From Scheffersomyces stipitis CBS 6054 (lineage: Eukaryota > Ascomycota > Pichiomycetes > Serinales > Debaryomycetaceae): DNA of 64,000 bases. This document shows, one piece after another, positions 61,725 to 64,000 of this stretch; position 1 is the first letter of the stretch, and each line of letters opens with the position of its first letter. Made by a program: the position numbers and the translations under genes. A model generated the notes under the pieces. The model did not search any database. It saw only the letters and a program-made list of their open reading frames with translations, and was not told the DNA's origin. Location: contig NC_009068.1 in NCBI RefSeq assembly GCF_000209165.1, positions 558,001 to 622,000 of the forward strand. Direction: 5' to 3'.

Positions 61725-63170
61725 ATGTCTACCGGATTCTTAACTACCAAGAACACCAAGATCGTCGATGCTAACGGAACCCCAGTCGTTCTTGTCGGTA
61801 CTGCCATCGGTGGTCACTTGAACATGGAAAACTTCATCACTGGTTACCCAGGTCACGAAACCGAACACAAGAAGGTCTTGAAGAAGAAGATCGGTGAAGA
61901 AAAGTTCAACTTCTTCTTTGACAAGTTCTACGAATACTTCTGGACTGAAAAGGATGCCGAATTCTACAAGAACGAATTGGGCTTCAACTGTTTGAGAATT
62001 CCTTTCAACTACCGTCACTTCATCGATGACGAAGTTGACTTGTTCAAGATCAACCCTAAGGGTTTCGAAAGATTGGACAGAGTCATCGACATCTGTTCCA
62101 AGTACGGTATCTACACCATCTTGGACTTGCACGCTACTCCAGGTGGTCAAAACCAGGACTGGCACGCTGACTCCGGTATCCACAAGTCTATCTTCTGGGA
62201 CTTCAAGGTCTTCCAAGACTCTATGGTCAACTTGTGGGTTGAACTTGCCAAGCACTACAAGGACAACACCTGGGTTGCTGGTTACAATCCTTTGAACGAA
62301 CCTGCTTCGCCAGACCACCTGAAGTTGGTCAACTTCTACCAAAGATTGCAAGATGAAGTCAGACCAATTGACCCTCACCACATCTTCTTCCTTGACGGTA
62401 ACACTTACTCCATGGACTTCAGACAATTCCCAGCTCCAAAGGACTTCATTCCTAACTCTGTCTACTCCATCCACGACTACTCTACCTTCGGTTTCCCAAA
62501 CATCCAAGGTACCTTGTACGCCGGTACTGCTGCTGAAAAGGACAAGTTGAAGAGACAATACGACCGTAAGGTTGAATACCATCTTGAACACAATGTTCCC
62601 GTCTGGAACGGTGAATTCGGTCCAGTCTACGCTTCTAAGGAAAGAGGTGATGAAGACCCAGACACCATCAACAGAGCTCGTTACCAAGTGTTGAAGGACC
62701 AATTGGCCATCTACAAGAAGGGTGACCCATCTGGTGACGGTACCCCAATCTCCTGGTCCATTTGGTTGTACAAGGACATTGGTTACCAAGGTTTGACTTA
62801 CGTTGACCCTGAATCCAAGTGGTACAAGGTCTTCGGTGAATTCTTGTTGAAGAAGAAGAAGTTGGGTCTCGACAGATGGGGTAACGACATCGACCCAGCC
62901 TACAACAAGTTGTACCAGGACTTGATCGACCACATCCACAGCAACGTCCCAGAAAAGTACCACAAGGCTCTTTACCCTCACGGCTGGACCACTCAAGACT
63001 ACTTGTTCAGAGTTGCTAAGGACATGTTGTTCTCTCAATACGCTCAACACGAATACGCTGACTTGTTCGTCGGTCTTTCGTTTGAAGAATTGGACGAACT
63101 TGCTGCTTCCTTCAAGTTTGAAAACATCAAGCAAAGAAAGGAATTGAACGAAATCTTGAAGGACTACTAG
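61725..63170 (+). CDS. EGC: GH5 beta-glucanase (EGC type), no signal peptide
   Basis: A 481-residue glycoside hydrolase of family 5. Landmarks are NCLRIPFNYRHF, the LDLHATPGGQN strand, acid/base Glu192 in YNPLNEPA and nucleophile Glu297 in VWNGEFGPV. The N-terminus (MSTGFLTTKNTKIVDANG) is hydrophilic, so the protein is predicted to stay in the cytosol. This suits hydrolysis of imported oligosaccharides or glycosides. In S. stipitis such genes are annotated as endo-1,4-beta-glucanases EGC1-3 and sit next to HXT2 transporters and beta-glucosidases; which one this is cannot be told. The real substrate may instead be beta-glucosylated lipids, as for related fungal GH5 enzymes. Codon bias is very strong (TTG, AAG, GGT), suggesting high expression. 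One CTG, codon 199, would be Ser. Confidence 0.9.
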   Translation: MSTGFLTTKNTKIVDANGTPVVLVGTAIGGHLNMENFITGYPGHETEHKKVLKKKIGEEKFNFFFDKFYEYFWTEKDAEFYKNELGFNCLRIPFNYRHFIDDEVDLFKINPKGFERLDRVIDICSKYGIYTILDLHATPGGQNQDWHADSGIHKSIFWDFKVFQDSMVNLWVELAKHYKDNTWVAGYNPLNEPASPDHLKLVNFYQRLQDEVRPIDPHHIFFLDGNTYSMDFRQFPAPKDFIPNSVYSIHDYSTFGFPNIQGTLYAGTAAEKDKLKRQYDRKVEYHLEHNVPVWNGEFGPVYASKERGDEDPDTINRARYQVLKDQLAIYKKGDPSGDGTPISWSIWLYKDIGYQGLTYVDPESKWYKVFGEFLLKKKKLGLDRWGNDIDPAYNKLYQDLIDHIHSNVPEKYHKALYPHGWTTQDYLFRVAKDMLFSQYAQHEYADLFVGLSFEELDELAASFKFENIKQRKELNEILKDY

Positions 63171-64000
63171 AGATGCAATCTCGTTCAATAGAGAGATGCT
63201 AGGTGATGAGGCGAAAAATTTGACTATCTGACTTTATAGAGTAAAATACACATAATTTGTGTCTAAAAACTGACATATCGTAACTGCTTGTACTGTCTTG
63301 AATCTCGTAACTAGACAATTAAGATGCTGGGTCTAATCCAGGTGCCCCAGAATGAAATATCCCTCTACGAGATTATGTTTTTACTGTTTCTCTGGTAACT
63401 GGATTGCTTCCATTTTCGGAAGGAACTCCGCGACTTGCAGATTGCCTGTTGCCCCTCCTACCCCAGATTTTTGATCACACAGAAAAAATATCTTGAGCGA
63501 GATACAGTGGAAGGTCTTCGCTTTGGGAAAGCACTCCAACCCACTCTTGCCGTTCCCTGGATGACATCCAAGAGTAGCTGAAATAGACTTCCACCAGGGC
63601 AATGTATGACAAAGCCCAACAACAATAACAATAACAATATTAACTACTTCCTACAGCGCCCTCGGCTGCTTGAAAAGAATAATACTGCGGTTGGGGTACA
63701 TGGGATATTTTTCTTCTGTGTCTGGAGAAGTTGGGGCCCTTTTGGGTTTGAAATTGGGGCTATCTCTTCAAACACCTTCCTTGGTTTATTGGTACTATGA
63801 GCGATTAATTGGTTATTGTTATCCATTCCCTGTGTTTCGAGTTCATGTGGTGGGCTTCTCCGCAACTTCGATTACTACGATTTACGTAATACGAACTCTG
63901 GGGTTCCAAGTTAAATTGCAATCCGCCAACACATTCCAACCTAGTTTCTATCCTTGTCTATAAACTGTAGGCTTTCCTAGGAAGAATTCTGTATTTTCGC
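63171..64000. other. Intergenic region to the window end
   Basis: About 830 bases after the glucanase stop. Only short overlapping ORFs; probably 3' flank and promoter of a neighbour outside the window, possibly a beta-glucosidase by analogy with known clusters. Confidence 0.45.

Noticed and set aside
61740..63188. Minus-strand ORF of 482 codons over the GH5 gene
   Set aside because: Covers almost the whole sense gene; strong codon bias (few TTA, TCA, CTA codons) removes antisense stops. Val-rich composition is typical of such shadows.
1..64000. Retrotransposon, LTR, CRISPR array or prokaryotic-style operon
   Set aside because: No reverse transcriptase, integrase, terminal repeats or regularly spaced repeat array was seen; gene structure is that of a yeast chromosome.

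Overview
The window looks like budding-yeast nuclear DNA from the CUG-Ser clade, most likely Scheffersomyces (Pichia) stipitis or a close relative. The genes are mostly intronless and are separated by AT-rich spacers with TATA boxes. The set includes clear yeast orthologues: RIM8, NSR1, LEU4, RPL16, GSF2, a GAS1/PHR glucanosyltransferase, BFA1, an FKS glucan synthase, PNS1, VPS29, CDC36, FAP7 and HMX1. A divergent HXT2-type transporter/EGC glucanase pair is, as far as I know, a hallmark of S. stipitis. The species call is inferred from gene content; no rRNA or whole-genome evidence is present. In this clade CTG is read as Ser, so standard-code translations carry Leu where Ser is expected.

Layout. 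(1) 1-44 kb is mainly core housekeeping DNA: a 5'-truncated coiled-coil gene, a small coiled-coil gene, RIM8, NSR1, LEU4, RPL16, two unrecognised genes, GSF2, GAS/PHR, BFA1, an FKS paralogue preceded by tRNA-Thr(AGU), PNS1, VPS29, CDC36 (with an intron that moves its start codon), FAP7 and HMX1. Several spacers are long (3.0 kb before RIM8, 3.2 kb between GSF2 and GAS/PHR). They share over-represented short words, notably TCTCGCTA. (2) 46.9-56.9 kb, plus an outlier at 37.4 kb, is an accessory island. It carries two families of small secreted proteins: three glycine-rich ones (two with Asn-His-Gly repeats) and three intact Trp/Cys-containing ones plus one pseudogene. The second family sits in a roughly 1.4 kb segment present three times. 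Both families share similar signal peptides and a similar core promoter. (3) 57-63 kb holds the sugar-use pair: an MFS transporter and a GH5 glucanase without a signal peptide, transcribed divergently from a 3.1 kb spacer.

How the genes fit together. RIM8 (alkaline-pH signalling), GAS/PHR and FKS (beta-1,3-glucan remodelling and synthesis) give the core part a cell-wall theme. GSF2 (ER export of hexose transporters) relates functionally to the HXT2-type transporter. The transporter/glucanase pair suggests uptake of short beta-glucosides followed by intracellular hydrolysis. The secreted-protein island has no function I can assign. It is the most likely place for undescribed biology because of its recent duplication, decay, shared signal peptides and shared promoters.
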